64,000 bases of DNA, taken from NCBI RefSeq assembly GCF_001422925.1, contig NZ_LMNI01000010.1, positions 1,084,993-1,148,992 of the forward strand, written 5' to 3'. This document shows, piece by piece, positions 62,611-64,000 of this stretch (its first letter is position 1; every line of letters begins with the position of its first letter). Source of the stretch: Microbacterium sp. Leaf288. Its GTDB lineage: Bacteria; Actinomycetota; Actinomycetes; Actinomycetales; Microbacteriaceae. The translations under genes and the position numbers were made by a program. The notes beneath the pieces are model-generated. The model saw only the letters and a list, made by a program, of their open reading frames with translations, did no database searches and was not told the origin of the DNA.

Positions 62611-63996
62611 TCATTCTCCGTTCGGGAAGGCCTTGCCGGGGTTGAGGATCGACGCCGGGTCGAGCGCGCCCTTGATCGCGCGGTGCAGGCGCAGCACCGC
62701 GGGGCTCAGCTCTGCGGCCGCACCCGGCAGCTTCAGCAGCCCGACGCCGTGCTCGCCGGTCACCGTGCCGCCGAGGGCGCGGCAGTCGTCGACGATGCGA
62801 TCGAACGCGACTTTCGCCCGCGCTTTCGCGTCGTCGTCGCCCTCCGGCGCGATGATCAGCGGATGCAGGTTGCCGTCGCCCGCGTGGGCGATGTTGGCGA
62901 TCACAACGCCGGCGTCCGAGGCGGCGGCCTCGATGCGCGCCAGCATCTCGGGGACGGCAGCGCGCGGTACGCAGATGTCCTCCGTCAGCACGGGACCGAG
63001 CCTTTCGAGCGCGGGGTAGGCGAGCCGACGGGCGGTGAACAGCCGGTCGACCTCGTCAGGATCGGCGGCGCGCTCGACACGGCTGCCGCCCGCGGTGCGG
63101 AACAGCTCTTCGACGGCCGCGGCGAGCTCCTCGCCGCGGGCGCCGGCTTCGTCGACCTTGGCCAGCAGGAGCGCCGACGCGTCGTCGGGCAGATCCCATC
63201 CCTGCCACTCGGCGACGGCGTGCAGGCACGTGCGGTCGATGAGCTCGAGGGCCGAGGGCACGATACCCGCCTCGGTGACGGCGGCGACGGCGGCGCCCGC
63301 GTCCGTCAAGGAGTGGAAGTAGCCCACCACCGCGCGCTCCTCGCGACCGCCGAGCGGGCGGAGCTTCAGTGTCACGTCGACGATGATCCCGAGCGTGCCC
63401 TCCGACCCGACGAAGAGTCCGGCGAGGTCGTAGCCGGTGACCCCCTTCGCGGTGGTGCGTCCGAGCTTCGCCACGCTCCCGTCGGCGAGCACGACGGTCA
63501 CGCCGAGCACGTAGTCGCGCGTCACTCCGTACTTGACGCAGCAGATGCCGCCGGCGTTCGTCGCGACGTTCCCGCCGATCGTCGAGATCGCCTGGCTCGC
63601 GGGGTCCGGCGGATACCAGAGCCCTGATCCCGCGACGTGCCGGCGCAGGTCGTCGTTGAGCACGCCCGCCTCGACCACCGCATACCGCTCGGCGACGTTC
63701 ACCTCGGTGATCCTGGTCATGCGCTCGAGCGAGAGGACGAGGCATCCGTCCGTCGCATTCGCGCCTCCCGACAACCCCGTGCCGGCACCGCGCGGCACGA
63801 TCGGCACGCCGTGTGCGGCGGCGACGCGGACCGTCGCGACGACGTCGTCGATGGACGATGCGAAGACGACCGCGGCGGGCAGCGCGTAATCGGCCCATTC
63901 GGCGTCGTCGTGGCTCAGACGGTCGCGCGTCGCGTCGTCCGTGACGACGGCGTGCGTGGGCAGTGCGGCGCGAAGCGCCTCGACGACGGTGTGCAT
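62611..63996 (-). CDS. FAD-linked oxidase, GlcD/D-lactate dehydrogenase type
   Basis: A 461-residue FAD-binding PCMH-type oxidoreductase of the glycolate oxidase GlcD / D-2-hydroxyacid dehydrogenase group. FAD loop VPRGAGTGLSGGANAT near residues 66-81, a CCVKYGVTRDYVLGV stretch near 153-167, the central KGVTGYDLAGLFVGSEGTLGI, and a C-terminal AHAGDGNLHP with metal histidines and GEHGVG. ATG lies 4 bases from the window edge, so any upstream regulatory sequence is not visible. Oxidises a 2-hydroxy acid such as D-lactate or glycolate. Confidence 0.94.
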   Translation of the reverse strand: MHTVVEALRAALPTHAVVTDDATRDRLSHDDAEWADYALPAAVVFASSIDDVVATVRVAAAHGVPIVPRGAGTGLSGGANATDGCLVLSLERMTRITEVNVAERYAVVEAGVLNDDLRRHVAGSGLWYPPDPASQAISTIGGNVATNAGGICCVKYGVTRDYVLGVTVVLADGSVAKLGRTTAKGVTGYDLAGLFVGSEGTLGIIVDVTLKLRPLGGREERAVVGYFHSLTDAGAAVAAVTEAGIVPSALELIDRTCLHAVAEWQGWDLPDDASALLLAKVDEAGARGEELAAAVEELFRTAGGSRVERAADPDEVDRLFTARRLAYPALERLGPVLTEDICVPRAAVPEMLARIEAAASDAGVVIANIAHAGDGNLHPLIIAPEGDDDAKARAKVAFDRIVDDCRALGGTVTGEHGVGLLKLPGAAAELSPAVLRLHRAIKGALDPASILNPGKAFPNGE

Positions 63997-64000
63997 GGCG

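Overview
The window is very G+C-rich chromosomal DNA from an actinobacterium, most probably a Microbacteriaceae such as Microbacterium. The signs are leaderless genes with TANNNT -10 boxes directly before the start codon, DtxR/IdeR-type iron boxes, a Pmt-type mannosyltransferase, an Eis-like acetyltransferase, frequent GTG starts, and constant use of the DNA word GGATGC/GCATCC. I see no insertion sequence, prophage, CRISPR array or rRNA operon. Coding density is very high and no gene-free stretch reaches 300 bases.

Layout. 75-5215: a sensor kinase converges on a four-gene flavin electron-transfer operon (FMN-binding lipoprotein, ApbE flavin transferase, MOSC protein, NqrB/RnfD-like membrane protein fused to an NAD(P)H:flavin reductase). 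5292-10675: a P-type cation ATPase, prs, glmU and tRNA-Gln. 10780-13105: a MarR regulator and an ABC-F ATPase. 13250-19637: an iron island holding an adenylation/carrier/acyltransferase fusion and, converging on it, a ferric-iron ABC transporter, each with a DtxR/IdeR-like box. 19689-32795: the housekeeping genes ispE, rsmA, tatD and metG, interleaved with an Eis-like acetyltransferase, an aldo/keto reductase, a Stealth sugar-phosphotransferase, a cyclic-nucleotide-type phosphodiesterase, two MFS transporters and a NUDIX hydrolase. 32898-42868: a galactan-utilisation locus (LacI repressor, GH42 beta-galactosidase, SBP and two permeases, secreted GH53 galactanase) with two perfect operator palindromes. 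43048-47406: a sortase-anchored adhesin with nine prealbumin-like repeats. 47379-49804: divergent rsmI and pmt. 49812-63996: a DUF255 thioredoxin-like protein, a second aldo/keto reductase, HrpA helicase, quinone oxidoreductase, rhodanese, MetY, a Gfo/Idh oxidoreductase, a NYN-LOTUS protein, an alpha/beta hydrolase and a GlcD-type FAD oxidase.

How the parts work together. The backbone pmt/rsmI - metG - tatD - rsmA - ispE - glmU - prs matches, from memory, a conserved actinobacterial neighbourhood (Rv1002c to Rv1018c in Mycobacterium tuberculosis). Accessory modules have been inserted between nearly every pair of backbone genes, and rpfB, normally between tatD and rsmA, is missing. The galactan module reads as a complete pathway: extracellular cleavage, import, intracellular hydrolysis. 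It lacks only a dedicated ABC ATPase. The iron module couples Fe(III) import to an enzyme of unknown product. The flavin module should carry electrons from cytosolic NAD(P)H through the membrane to a covalently flavinylated lipoprotein.
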